Source: Tupaia tana
Taxonomy: Eukaryota; Chordata; Mammalia; Scandentia; Tupaiidae
DNA: 64,000 nt
Direction of reading: 5' to 3'
Assembly: GCA_026018925.1 (NCBI GenBank)
Contig: JAKSZU010000007.1
Coordinates: forward strand, 98,791,501-98,855,500
Shown here piece by piece: positions 12,301-25,831 of the stretch. The notes beneath the pieces are model-generated. The model did no database searches, was not told the DNA's origin, and worked only from the letters and a program-made list of their open reading frames with translations. The stretch's first letter is position 1; every line of letters begins with the position of its first letter. The position numbers and the translations under genes are program-made.

Positions 12301-15300
12301 CCTCCAGCAAGCAAAGCTAGTGTGGTAGGGAGCCCCTCTGGCCTTCTATCTCTGTCTCTGTGTCTCTGAGGTCTCTGTCTGTCTCTGCTCCTGTTTCCTC
12401 ATTTTTTTTTTTTGGTAATTTTTCCTTTTTACAATTTTTTTAAAGGTAGAGTTTCTCTCTGGCTCTCAGCTCCATCTTTTGTTTTGTTAATAATCCCTTC
12501 TGCTCCTTTCTCCCAGGCAGGAGAGTTGAGCCATTCTCTGAGAAGATTCCTCATGGAAACTGGGAACTAGATATTTCAGGGCACAGGAGAAATGAAGATT
12601 TTCTACTCATAATTCAGCCTCCAGCAAGCAAAGCTAGTGTGGTAGGGAGCCCCTCTGGCCTTCTATCTCTGTCTCTGTGTCTCTGAGGTCTTTGCCTGTC
12701 TCTGCTCCTGTCTCCTCATTTTTTTTATGGTAATTTTTCCTTTTTACGATTTTTTTAAATGTAGAGTTTCTCTCTGGCTCTCAGCTCCATCTTTTGTTTT
12801 GTTAATAATCCCTTCTGCTCCTTTCTCCCAGGCAGGAGAGTTGAGCCATTCTCTGAGAAGATTCCTCATGGAAACTGGGAACTAGATATTTCAGGGCACA
12901 GGAGAAATGAAGATTTTCTTCTCATAATTCAGCCTCCAGCAAGCAAAGCTAGTGTGGTAGGGAGGACCTCTGGCCTTCTATCTCTGTCTCTGTGTCTCTG
13001 AGGTCTCTGTCTATCTCTGCTCCTGTCTCCTCATTTTTTTTTGGTAATTTTTCCTTTTTACGATTTTTTTAAAGGTAGAGTTTCTCTCTGGCTCTCAGCT
13101 CCATCTTCTGTTTTGTTAATAATCCCTTCTGCTCCTTTCTCCCAGGCAGGAGAGTTGAGCCATTCTCTGAGAAGATTCCTCATGGAAACTGGGAACTAGA
13201 TATTTCAGGGCACAGGAGAAATGAAGATTTTCTACTCATAATTCAGCCTCCAGCAAGCAAAGCTAGTGTGGTATGGAGCCCCTCTGGCCTTCTATCTCTG
13301 TCTCTGTGTCTCTGAGGTCTCTGTCTCTGCTCCTGTCTCCTCATTTTTTTTTGGTAATTTTTCCTTTTTACGATTTTTTTAAAGGTAGAGTTTCTCTCTG
13401 GCCCTCAGCTCCATCTTTTGTTTTGTTAATAATCCCTTCTGCTCCTTTCTCCCAGGCAGGAGAGTTGAGCCATTCTCTGAGAAGATTCCTCATGGAAACT
13501 GGGAACTAGATATTTCAGGGCACAGGAGAAATGAAGATTTTCTACTCATAATTCAGCCTCCAGCAAGCAAAGCTAGTGTGGTAGGGAGCCCCTCTGGCCT
13601 TCTATCTCTGTCTCTGTGTCTCTGAGGTCTCTGCCTGTCTCTGCTCCTGTCTCCTCATTTTTTTTTATGGTAATTTTTCCTTTTTACGATTTTTTTAAAG
13701 GTAGAGTTTCTCTCTGGCTCTCAGCTCCATCTTTTGTTTTGTTAATAAGCCCTTCTGCTCCTTTCTCCCAGGCAGGAGAGTTGAGCCATTCTCTGAGAAG
13801 ATTCCTCATGGAAACTGGGAACTAGATATTTCAGGGCACAGGAGAAATGAAGATTTTCTACTCATAATTCAGCCTCCAGCAAGCAAAGCTAGTGTGGTAG
13901 GGAGCCCCTCTGGCCTTCTATCTCTGTCTCTGTGTCTCTGAGGTCTCTGTCTGTCTCTGCTCCTGTCTCCTCATTTTTTTTTGGTAATTTTTCCTTTTTA
14001 CGATTTTTTTAAAGGTAGAGTTTCTCTCTGGCTCTCAGCTCCATCTTTTGTTTTGTTAATAATCCCTTCTGCTCCTTTCTCCCAGGCAGGAGAGTTGAGC
14101 CATTCTCTGAGAAGTTTCCTCATGGAAACTGGGAACTAGATATTTCAGGGCACAGGAGAAATGAAGATTTTCAAATCATAATTCATCCTCCAGCAAGCAA
14201 AGCTAGTGTGGTAGGGAGCCCCTCTGGCCTTCTATCTCTGTCTCTGTGTCTCTGAGGTCTCTGTCTGTCTCTGCTCCAGTCTCCTCATTTTTTTTTGGTA
14301 ATTTTTCCTTTTTACGATTTTTTTAAAGGTAGAGTATCTCTCTGGCTCTCAGCTCCATCTTCTGTTTTGTTAATAATCCCTTCTGCTCCTTTCTCCCAGG
14401 CAGGAGAGTTGAGCCATTCTCTGAGAAGATTCCTCATGGAAACTGGGAACTAGATATTTCAGGGCACAGGAGAAATGAAGATTTTCTACTCATAATTCAG
14501 CCTCCAGCAAGCAAAGCTAGTGTGGTAGGGAGCCCCTCTGGCCTTCTATCTCTGTCTCTGTGTCTCTGAGGTCTCTGCCTGTCTCTGCTCCTGTCTCCTC
14601 ATTTTTTTTATGGTAATTTTTCCTTTTTACGATTTTTTTAAATGTAGAGTTTCTCTCTGGCTCTCAGCTCCATCTTTTGTTTTGTTAATAATCCCTTCTG
14701 CTCCTTTCTCCCAGGCAGGAGAGTTGAGCCATTCTCTGAGAAGATTCCTCATGGAAACTGGGAACTAGATATTTCAGGGCACAGGAGAAATGAAGATTTT
14801 CTACTCATAATTCAGCCTCCAGCAAGCAAAGCTAGTGTGGTAGCAGCCCCTCTGGCCTTCTATCTCTGTCTCTGTGTCTCTGAGGTCTCTGCCTGTCTCT
14901 GCTCCTGTCTCCTCATTTTTTTTATGGTAATTTTTCTTTTTACGATTTTTTTAAATGTAGAGTTTCTCTCTGGCTCTCAGCTCCATCTTTTGTTTTGTTA
15001 ATAATCCCTTCTGCTTCTTTCTCCCAGGCAGGAGAGTTGACCCATTCTCTGAGAAGATTCCTCATGGAAACTGGGAACTAGATATTTCAGGGCACAGGAG
15101 AAATGAAGATTTTCTACTCATAATTCAGCCTCCAGCAAGCAAAGCTAGTGTGGTAGGGAGCCCCTCTGGCCTTCTATCTCTGTCTCTGTGTCTCTGAGGT
15201 CTCTGTCTCTGCTCCTGTCTCCTCATTTTTTTTTGGTAATTTTTCCTTTTTACGATTTTTTTAAAGGTAGAGTTTCTCTCTGGCTCTCAGCTCCATCTTT

Positions 15301-15789
15301 TGTTTTGTCAATAATCCCTTCTGCTCCTTTCTCCCAGGCAGGAGAGTTGAGCCATTCTCTGAGATGATTCCTCATGGAAACTGGGAACTAGATATTTCAG
15401 GGCACAGGAGAAATGAAGATTTTCTACTCATAATTCAGCCTCCAGCAAGCAAAGCTAGTGTGGTAGGGAGCCCCTCTGGCCTTCTATCTCTGTCTCTGTG
15501 TCTCTGAGGTCTCTGCCTGTCTCTGCTCCTGTCTCCTCATTTTTTTTTGGTAATTTTTCCTTTTTACGATTTTTTTAAAGGTAGAGTTTCTCTCTGGCTC
15601 TCAGCTCCATCTTTTGTTTTGTCAATAATCCCTTCTGCTCCTTTCTCCCAGGCAGGAGAGTTGAGCCATTCTCTGAGATGATTCCTCATGGAAACTGGGA
15701 ACTAGATATTTCAGGGCACAGGAGAAATGAAGATTTTCTACTCATAATTCAGCCTCCAGCAAGCAAAGCTAGTGTGGTAGGGAGCCCCT

Positions 15790-18700
15790 CTGGCCTTCTA
15801 TCTCTGTCTCTGTGTCTCTGAGGTTTCTGCCTGTCTCTGCTCCTGTCTCCTCATTATTTTTATGGTAATTTTTCCTTTTTACGATTTTTTTAAAGGTAGA
15901 GTTTCTCTCTGGCTCTCAGCTCCATCTTTTGTTTTGTTAATAATCCCTTCTGCTCCTTTCTCCCAGGCAGGAGAGTTGAGCCATTATCTGAGAAGATTCC
16001 TCATGGAAACTGGGAACTAGATATTTCAGGGCACAGGAGAAATGAAGATTTTCTACTCATAATTCAGCCTCCAGCAAGCAAAGCTAGTGTGGTAGGGAGC
16101 CCCTCTGGCCTTCTATCTCTGTCTCTGTGTCTCTGAGGTCTCTGTCTGTCTCTGCTCCTATCTCCTCATTTTTTTTTTCGTAATTTTTCCTTTTTACGAT
16201 TTTTTTAAAGGTAGAGTTTCTCTCTGGCTCTCAGCTCCATCTTCTGTTTTGTTAATAATCCCTTCTGCTCCTTTCTCCCAGGCAGGAGAGTTGAGCCATT
16301 CTCTGAGAAGATTCCTCATGGAAACTGGGAACTAGGTATTTCAGGGCACAGGAGAAATGAAGATTTTCTACTCATAATTCAGCCTCCAGCAAGCAAAGCT
16401 AGTGTGGTAGGGAGCCCCTCTGTCCTTCTATCTCTGTCTCTGTGTCTCTGAGGTCTCTGACTGTCTCTGCTCCTGTCTCCTCATTTTTTTTGGTAATTTT
16501 TCCTTTTTATGATTTTTTTAAAGGTAGAGTTTCTCTCTGGCTCTCAGCTCCATCTTTTGTTTTGTTAATAATCCCTTCTGCTCCTTTCTCCCAGGCAGGA
16601 GAGTTGAGCCATTCTCTGAGAAGCTTCCTCATGGAAACTGGGAACTAGATATTCAGGGCACAGGAGAAATGAAGATTTTCTACTCATAATTCAGCCTCCA
16701 GCAAGCAAAGCTAGTGTGGTAGGGAGCCCCTCTGGCCTTCTATCTCTGTCTCTGTGTCTCTGAGGTCTCTGTCTCTGCTCCTGTCTCCTCATTTTTTTTT
16801 GGTAATTTTTCCTTTTTACGATTTTTTTAAAGGTAGAGTTTCTCTCTGGCTCTCATCTCCATCTTTTGTTTTGTCAATAATCCCTTCTGCTCCTTTCTCC
16901 CAGGCAGGAGAGTTGAGCCATTCTCTGAGATGATTCCTCATGGAAACTGGGAACTAGATATTTCAGGGCACAGGAGAAATGAAGATTTTTTACTCATAAT
17001 TCATCCTCCAGCAAGCAAAGCTCGTGTGGTAGGGAGCCCCTCTGGCCTTCTATCTCTGTCTCTGTGTCTCTGAGGTCTCTGTCTGTCTCTGCTCCTGTCT
17101 CCTCATTTTTTTTTGGTAATTTTTCCTTTTTACGATTTTTTTAAAGGTAGAGTTTCTCTCTGGCTCTCAGCTCCATCTTTTGTTTTGTTAATAATCCCTT
17201 CTGCTCCTTTCTCCCAGGCAGGAGAGTTGAGCCATTCTCTGAGAAGATTCCTCATGGAAACTGGGAACTAGATATTTCAGGGCACAGGAGAAATGAAGAT
17301 TTTCTACTCATAATTCAGCCTCCAGCAAGCAAAGCTAGTGTGGTAGGGAGCCCCTCTGGCCTTCTATCTCTGTCTCTGTGTCTCTGAGGTCTCTGTCTGT
17401 CTCTGCTCCTGTCTCCTCATTTTTTTTTGGTAATTTTTCCTTTTTACGATTTTTTTAAAAGTAGAGTTTCTCTCTGGCTCTCAGCTCCATCTTTTGTTTT
17501 GTTAATAATCCCTTCTGCTCCTTTCTCCCAGGCAGGAGAGTTGAGCCATTCTCTGAAAAGATTCCTCATGGAAACTGGGAACTAGATATTTCAGGGCACA
17601 GGAGAAATGAAGATTTTTTACTCATAATTCATCCTCCAGCAAGCAAAGCTAGTGTGGTAGGGAGCCCCTCTGGCCTTCTATCTCTGTCTCTGTGTCTCTG
17701 AGGTCTCTGTCTGTTTCTGCTCCTGTCTCCTCATATTTTTTTGGTAATTTTTCCTTTTTACGATTTTTTTAAAGGTAGAGTTTCTCTCTGGCTCTCAGCT
17801 CCATGTTTTGTTTTGTTAATAATCCCTTCTGCTCCTTTCTCCCAGGCAGGAGAGTTGAGCCATTCTCTGAGAAGATTCCTCATGGAAACTGGGAACTAGA
17901 TATTTCAGGGCACAGGAGAAATGAAGATTTTCTACTCATAATTCAGCCTCCAGCAAGCAAAGCTAGTGTGGTAGGGAGCCCCTCTGGCCTTCTATCTCTG
18001 TCTCTGTGTCTCTGAGGTCTCTGCCTGTCTCTGCTCCTGTCTCCTCATTTTTTTTATGGTAATTTTTCCTTTTTACGATTTTTTTAAATGTAGAGTTTCT
18101 CTCTGGCTCTCAGCTCCATCTTTTGTTTTGTTAATAATCCCATCTGCTCCTTTCTCCCAGGCAGGAGAGTTGAGCCATTCTCTGAGAAGATTCCTCATGG
18201 AAACTGGGAACTAGATATTTCAGGGCACAGGAGAAATGAAGATTTTTTACTCATAATTCATCCTCCAGCAAGCAAAGCTAGTGTGGTAGGGAGCCCCTCT
18301 GGCCTTCTATCTCTGTCTCTGTGTCTCTGAGGTCTCTGTCTGTCTCTGCTCCTGTCTCCTCATTTTTTTTTGGTAATTTTTCCTTTTTACGATTTTTTTA
18401 AAGGTAGAGTTTCTCTCTGGCTCTCAGCTCCATCTTTTGTTTTGTTAATAATCCCTTCTGCTCCTTTCTCCCAGGCAGGAGAGTTGAGCCATTCTCTGAG
18501 AAGATTCCTCATGGAAACTGGGAACTAGATATTTCAGGGCACAGGAGAAATGAAGATTTTCTACTCATAATTCAGCCTCCAGCAAGCAAAGCTAGTGTGG
18601 TAGGGAGCCCCTCTGGCCTTCTATCTCTGTCTCTGTGTCTCTGAAGTCTCTGCCTGTCTCTGCTCCTGTCTCCTCATTTTTTTTGGTAATTTTTCCTTTT

Positions 18701-18925
18701 TACGATTTTTTTAAATGTAGAGTTTCTCTCTGGCTCTCAGCTCCATCTTTTGTTTTGTTAATAATCCCTTCTGCTCCTTTCTCCCAGGCAGGAGAGTTGA
18801 GCCATTCTCTGAGAAGATTCCTCATGGAAACTGGGAACTAGATATTTCAGGGCACAGGAGAAATGAAGATTTTCTACTCATAATTCAGCCTCCAGCAAGC
18901 AAAGCTAGTGTGGTAGGGAGCCCCT
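15790..18925 (+). repeat. 10-monomer higher-order block, copy A
   Basis: First of four near-identical 3.13-kb blocks. Diagnostic order: GAGGTTTCTGCC unit, CTCATTTTTTTTTTCG unit, TCTGACTGTC unit with GAGAAGCTTCC and a one-base shorter AGATATTCAGG, GCTCTCATCTCC unit with GAGATGATTCC and AGCTCGTGTGG, CTCTGAAAAG unit, CTCCATGTTTTG unit, CCCATCTGC unit, and TCTGAAGTCTCTGCC unit. The same order and nearly the same sequence occur in copies B, C and D. Confidence 0.85.
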
Positions 18926-20184
18926 CTGGCCTTCTATCTCTGTCTCTGTGTCTCTGAGGTCTCTGCCTGTCTCTGCTCCTGTCTCCTCATTTTTTTTTAT
19001 GGTAATTTTTCCTTTTTACGATTTTTTTAAATGTAGAGTTTCTCTCTGGCTCTCAGCTCCATCTTTTGTTTTGTTAATAATCCCTTCTGCTCCTTTCTCC
19101 CAGGCAGGAGAGTTAAGCCATTCTCTGAGAGGATTCCTCATGGAAACTGGGAACTAGATATTTCAGGGCACAGGAGAAATGAAGATTTTCTACTCATAAT
19201 TCAGCCTCCAGCAAGTAAAGCTAGTGTGGTAGGGAGCCCCTCTGGCCTTCTATCTCTGTCTCTGTGTCTCTGAGGTCTCTGCCTGTCTCTGCTCCTGTCT
19301 CCTCATTTTTTTTATGGTAATTTTTCCTTTTTACGATTTTTTTAAAGGTAGAGTTTCTCTCTGGCTCTCAGCTCCATCTTTTGTTTTGTTAATAATCCCT
19401 TCTGCTCCTTTCTCCCAGGCAGGAGAGTTGAGCCATTCTCTGAGAAGATTCCTCATGGAAACTGGGAACTAGATATTTCAGGGCACAGGAGAAATGAAGA
19501 TTTTCTACTCATAATTCAGCCTCCAGCAAGCAAAGCTAGTGTGGTAGGGAGCCCCTCTGGCCTTCTATCTCTGTCTCTGTGTCTCTGAGGTCTCTGTCTG
19601 TCTCTGTTCCTGTCTCCTCATTTTTTTTTTGGTAATTTTTCCTTTTTACGATTTTTTTAAAGGTAGAGTTTCTCTCTGGCTCTCAGCTCCATCTTTTGTT
19701 TTGTTAATAATCCCTTCTGCTCCTTTCTCCCAAGCAGGAGAGTTGAGCCATTCTCTGAGAAGATTCCTCATGGAAACTGGGAACTAGATATTTCAGGGCA
19801 CAGGAGAAATGAAGATTTTCTACTCATAATTCAGCCTCCAGCAAGCAAAGCTAGTGTGGTAGGGAGCCGCTCTGGCCTTCTATCTCTGTCTCTGTGTCTC
19901 TGAGGTCTCTGTCTGTCTCTGCTCCAGTCTCCACATTTTTTTTGGTAATTTTTCCTTTTTACGATTTTTTTAAAGGTAGAGTTTCTCTCTGGCTCTCAGC
20001 TCCATCTTTTGTTTTGTTAATAATCCCTTCTGCTCCTTTCTCCCAGGCAGGAGATTTGAGCCATTCTCTGAGAAGATTCCTCATGGAAACTGGGAACTAG
20101 ATATTTCAGGGCACAGGAGAAATGAAGATTTTCTACTCATAATTCAGCCTCCAGCAAGCAAAGCTAGTGTGGTAGGGAGCCCCT

Positions 20185-23100
20185 CTGGCCTTCTATCTCT
20201 GTCTCTGTGTCTCTGAGGTTTCTGCCTGTCTCTGCTCCTGTCTCCTCATTATTTTTATGGTAATTTTTCCTTTTTACGATTTTTTTAAAGGTAGAGTTTC
20301 TCTCTGGCTCTCAGCTCCATCTTTTGTTTTGTTAATAATCCCTTCTGCTCCTTTCTCCCAGGCAGGAGAGTTGAGCCATTATCTGAGAAGATTCCTCATG
20401 GAAACTGGGAACTAGATATTTCAGGGCACAGGAGAAATGAAGATTTTCTACTCATAATTCAGCCTCCAGCAAGCAAAGCTAGTGTGGTAGGGAGCCCCTC
20501 TGGCCTTCTATCTCTGTCTCTGTGTCTCTGAGGTCTCTGTCTGTCTCTGCTCCTATCTCCTCATTTTTTTTTTCGTAATTTTTCCTTTTTACGATTTTTT
20601 TAAAGGTAGAGTTTCTCTCTGGCTCTCAGCTCCATCTTCTGTTTTGTTAATAATCCCTTCTGCTCCTTTCTCCCAGGCAGGAGAGTTGAGCCATTCTCTG
20701 AGAAGATTCCTCATGGAAACTGGGAACTAGGTATTTCAGGGCACAGGAGAAATGAAGATTTTCTACTCATAATTCAGCCTCCAGCAAGCAAAGCTAGTGT
20801 GGTAGGGAGCCCCTCTGTCCTTCTATCTCTGTCTCTGTGTCTCTGAGGTCTCTGACTGTCTCTGCTCCTGTCTCCTCATTTTTTTTGGTAATTTTTCCTT
20901 TTTACGATTTTTTTAAAGGTAGAGTTTCTCTCTGGCTCTCAGCTCCATCTTTTGTTTTGTTAATAATCCCTTCTGCTCCTTTCTCCCAGGCAGGAGAGTT
21001 GAGCCATTCTCTGAGAAGCTTCCTCATGGAAACTGGGAACTAGATATTCAGGGCACAGGAGAAATGAAGATTTTCTACTCATAATTCAGCCTCCAGCAAG
21101 CAAAGCTAGTGTGGTAGGGAGCCCCTCTGGCCTTCTATCTCTGTCTCTGTGTCTCTGAGGTCTCTGTCTCTGCTCCTGTCTCCTCATTTTTTTTTGGTAA
21201 TTTTTCCTTTTTACGATTTTTTTAAAGGTAGAGTTTCTCTCTGGCTCTCATCTCCATCTTTTGTTTTGTCAATAATCCCTTCTGCTCCTTTCTCCCAGGC
21301 AGGAGAGTTGAGCCATTCTCTGAGATGATTCCTCATGGAAACTGGGAACTAGATATTTCAGGGCACAGGAGAAATGAAGATTTTTTACTCATAATTCATC
21401 CTCCAGCAAGCAAAGCTCGTGTGGTAGGGAGCCCCTCTGGCCTTCTATCTCTGTCTCTGTGTCTCTGAGGTCTCTGTCTGTCTCTGCTCCTGTCTCCTCA
21501 TTTTTTTTTGGTAATTTTTCCTTTTTACGATTTTTTTAAAGGTAGAGTTTCTCTCTGGCTCTCAGCTCCATCTTTTGTTTTGTTAATAATCCCTTCTGCT
21601 CCTTTCTCCCAGGCAGGAGAGTTGAGCCATTCTCTGAGAAGATTCCTCATGGAAACTGGGAACTAGATATTTCAGGGCACAGGAGAAATGAAGATTTTCT
21701 ACTCATAATTCAGCCTCCAGCAAGCAAAGCTAGTGTGGTAGGGAGCCCCTCTGGCCTTCTATCTCTGTCTCTGTGTCTCTGAGGTCTCTGTCTGTCTCTG
21801 CTCCTGTCTCCTCATTTTTTTTGGTAATTTTTCCTTTTTACGATTTTTTTAAAAGTAGAGTTTCTCTCTGGCTCTCAGCTCCATCTTTTGTTTTGTTAAT
21901 AATCCCTTCTGCTCCTTTCTCCCAGGCAGGAGAGTTGAGCCATTCTCTGAAAAGATTCCTCATGGAAACTGGGAACTAGATATTTCAGGGCACAGGAGAA
22001 ATGAAGATTTTTTACTCATAATTCATCCTCCAGCAAGCAAAGCTAGTGTGGTAGGGAGCCCCTCTGGCCTTCTATCTCTGTCTCTGTGTCTCTGAGGTCT
22101 CTGTCTGTTTCTGCTCCTGTCTCCTCATTTTTTTTGGTAATTTTTCCTTTTTACGATTTTTTTAAAGGTAGAGTTTCTCTCTGGCTCTCAGCTCCATGTT
22201 TTGTTTTGTTAATAATCCCTTCTGCTCCTTTCTCCCAGGCAGGAGAGTTGAGCCATTCTCTGAGAAGATTCCTCATGGAAACTGGGAACTAGATATTTCA
22301 GGGCACAGGAGAAATGAAGATTTTCTACTCATAATTCAGCCTCCAGCAAGCAAAGCTAGTGTGGTAGGGAGCCCCTCTGGCCTTCTATCTCTGTCTCTGT
22401 GTCTCTGAGGTCTCTGCCTGTCTCTGCTCCTGTCTCCTCATTTTTTTTATGGTAATTTTTCCTTTTTACGATTTTTTTAAATGTAGAGTTTCTCTCTGGC
22501 TCTCAGCTCCATCTTTTGTTTTGTTAATAATCCCATCTGCTCCTTTCTCCCAGGCAGGAGAGTTGAGCCATTCTCTGAGAAGATTCCTCATGGAAACTGG
22601 GAACTAGATATTTCAGGGCACAGGAGAAATGAAGATTTTTTACTCATAATTCATCCTCCAGCAAGCAAAGCTAGTGTGGTAGGGAGCCCCTCTGGCCTTC
22701 TATCTCTGTCTCTGTGTCTCTGAGGTCTCTGTCTGTCTCTGCTCCTGTCTCCTCATTTTTTTTTGGTAATTTTTCCTTTTTACGATTTTTTTAAAGGTAG
22801 AGTTTCTCTCTGGCTCTCAGCTCCATCTTTTGTTTTGTTAATAATCCCTTCTGCTCCTTTCTCCCAGGCAGGAGAGTTGAGCCATTCTCTGAGAAGATTC
22901 CTCATGGAAACTGGGAACTAGATATTTCAGGGCACAGGAGAAATGAAGATTTTCTACTCATAATTCAGCCTCCAGCAAGCAAAGCTAGTGTGGTAGGGAG
23001 CCCCTCTGGCCTTCTATCTCTGTCTCTGTGTCTCTGAAGTCTCTGCCTGTCTCTGCTCCTGTCTCCTCATTTTTTTTGGTAATTTTTCCTTTTTACGATT

Positions 23101-23318
23101 TTTTTAAATGTAGAGTTTCTCTCTGGCTCTCAGCTCCATCTTTTGTTTTGTTAATAATCCCTTCTGCTCCTTTCTCCCAGGCAGGAGAGTTGAGCCATTC
23201 TCTGAGAAGATTCCTCATGGAAACTGGGAACTAGATATTTCAGGGCACAGGAGAAATGAAGATTTTCTACTCATAATTCAGCCTCCAGCAAGCAAAGCTA
23301 GTGTGGTAGGGAGCCCCT
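20185..23318 (+). repeat. 10-monomer higher-order block, copy B
   Basis: Starts 4395 bp (14 monomers) after copy A and repeats its ordered private variants, including TCTGACTGTC (~20849), AGCTCGTGTGG (~21415), CTCCATGTTTTG (~22194) and TCTGAAGTCTCTGCC (~23033). Differences from copy A are mostly T-run lengths and single bases, which indicates recent block duplication. Confidence 0.85.
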
Positions 23319-25831
23319 CTGGCCTTCTATCTCTGTCTCTGTGTCTCTGAGGTCTCTGCCTGTCTCTGCTCCTGTCTCCTCATTTTTTTTTATGGTAATT
23401 TTTCCTTTTTACGATTTTTTTAAATGTAGAGTTTCTCTCTGGCTCTCAGCTCCATCTTTTGTTTTGTTAATAATCCCTTCTGCTCCTTTCTCCCAGGCAG
23501 GAGAGTTGAGCCATTCTCTGAGAAGATTCCTCATGGAAACTGGGAACTAGATATTTCAGGGCACAGGAGAAATGAAGATTTTCTACTCATAATTCAGCCT
23601 CCAGCAAGTAAAGCTAGTGTGGTAGGGAGCCCCTCTGGCCTTCTATCTCTGTCTCTGTGTCTCTGAGGTCTCTGCCTGTCTCTGCTCCTGTCTCCTCATT
23701 TTTTTTATGGTAATTTTTCCTTTTTACGATTTTTTTAAAGGTAGAGTTTCTCTCTGGCTCTCAGCTCCATCTTTTGTTTTGTTAATAATCCCTTCTGCTC
23801 CTTTCTCCCAGGCAGGAGAGTTGAGCCATTCTCTGAGAAGATTCCTCATGGAAACTGGGAACTAGATATTTCAGGGCACAGGAGAAATGAAGATTTTCTA
23901 CTCATAATTCAGCCTCCAGCAAGCAAAGCTAGTGTGGTAGGGAGCCCCTCTGGCCTTCTATCTCTGTCTCTGTGTCTCTGAGGTCTCTGTCTGTCTCTGT
24001 TCCTGTCTCCTCATTTTTTTTTTGGTAATTTTTCCTTTTTACGATTTTTTTAAAGGTAGAGTTTCTCTCTGGCTCTCAGCTCCATCTTTTGTTTTGTTAA
24101 TAATCCCTTCTGCTCCTTTCTCCCAGGCAGGAGAGTTGAGCCATTCTCTGAGAAGTTTCCTCATGGAAACTGGGAACTAGATATTACAGGGCACAGGAGA
24201 AATGAAGATTTTCAAATCATAATTCATCCTCCAGCAAGCAAAGCTAGTGTGGTAGGGAGCCCCTCTGGCCTTCTATCTCTGTCTCTGTGTCTCTGAGGTC
24301 TCTGTCTGTCTCTGCTCCAGTCTCCTCATTTTTTTTTGGTAATTTTTCCTTTTTACGATTTTTTTAAAGGTAGAGTATCTCTCTGGCTCTCAGCTCCATC
24401 TTCTGTTTTGTTAATAATCCCTTCTGCTCCTTTCTCCCAGGCAGGAGAGTTGAGCCATTCTCTGAGAAGATTCCTCATGGAAACTGGGAACTAGATATTT
24501 CAGGGCACAGGAGAAATGAAGATTTTCTACTCATAATTCAGCCTCCAGCAAGCAAAGCTAGTGTGGTAGGGAGCCCCTCTGGCCTTCTATCTCTGTCTCT
24601 GTGTCTCTGAGGTCTCTGCCTGTCTCTGCTCCTGTCTCCTCATTTTTTTTATGGTAATTTTTCCTTTTTACGATTTTTTTAAATGTAGAGTTTCTCTCTG
24701 GCTCTCAGCTCCATCTTTTGTTTTGTTAATAATCCCTTCTGCTCCTTTCTCCCAGGCAGGAGAGTTGAGCCATTCTCTGAGAAGATTCCTCATGGAAACT
24801 GGGAACTAGATATTTCAGGGCACAGGAGAAATGAAGATTTTCTACTCATAATTCAGCCTCCAGCAAGCAAAGCTAGTGTGGTAGCAGCCCCTCTGGCCTT
24901 CTATCTCTGTCTCTGTGTCTCTGAGGTCTCTGCCTGTCTCTGCTCCTGTCTCCTCATTTTTTTTATGGTAATTTTTCTTTTTACGATTTTTTTAAATGTA
25001 GAGTTTCTCTCTGGCTCTCAGCTCCATCTTTTGTTTTGTTAATAATCCCTTCTGCTTCTTTCTCCCAGGCAGGAGAGTTGACCCATTCTCTGAGAAGATT
25101 CCTCATGGAAACTGGGAACTAGATATTTCAGGGCACAGGAGAAATGAAGATTTTCTACTCATAATTCAGCCTCCAGCAAGCAAAGCTAGTGTGGTAGGGA
25201 GCCCCTCTGGCCTTCTATCTCTGTCTCTGTGTCTCTGAGGTCTCTGTCTCTGCTCCTGTCTCCTCATTTTTTTTTTGGTAATTTTTCCTTTTTACGATTT
25301 TTTTAAAGGTAGAGTTTCTCTCTGGCTCTCAGCTCCATCTTTTGTTTTGTCAATAATCCCTTCTGCTCCTTTCTCCCAGGCAGGAGAGTTGAGCCATTCT
25401 CTGAGATGATTCCTCATGGAAACTGGGAACTAGATATTTCAGGGCACAGGAGAAATGAAGATTTTCTACTCATAATTCAGCCTCCAGCAAGCAAAGCTAG
25501 TGTGGTAGGGAGCCCCTCTGGCCTTCTATCTCTGTCTCTGTGTCTCTGAGGTCTCTGCCTGTCTCTGCTCCTGTCTCCTCATTTTTTTTTGGTAATTTTT
25601 CCTTTTTACGATTTTTTTAAAGGTAGAGTTTCTCTCTGGCTCTCAGCTCCATCTTTTGTTTTGTCAATAATCCCTTCTGCTCCTTTCTCCCAGGCAGGAG
25701 AGTTGAGCCATTCTCTGAGATGATTCCTCATGGAAACTGGGAACTAGATATTTCAGGGCACAGGAGAAATGAAGATTTTCTACTCATAATTCAGCCTCCA
25801 GCAAGCAAAGCTAGTGTGGTAGGGAGCCCCT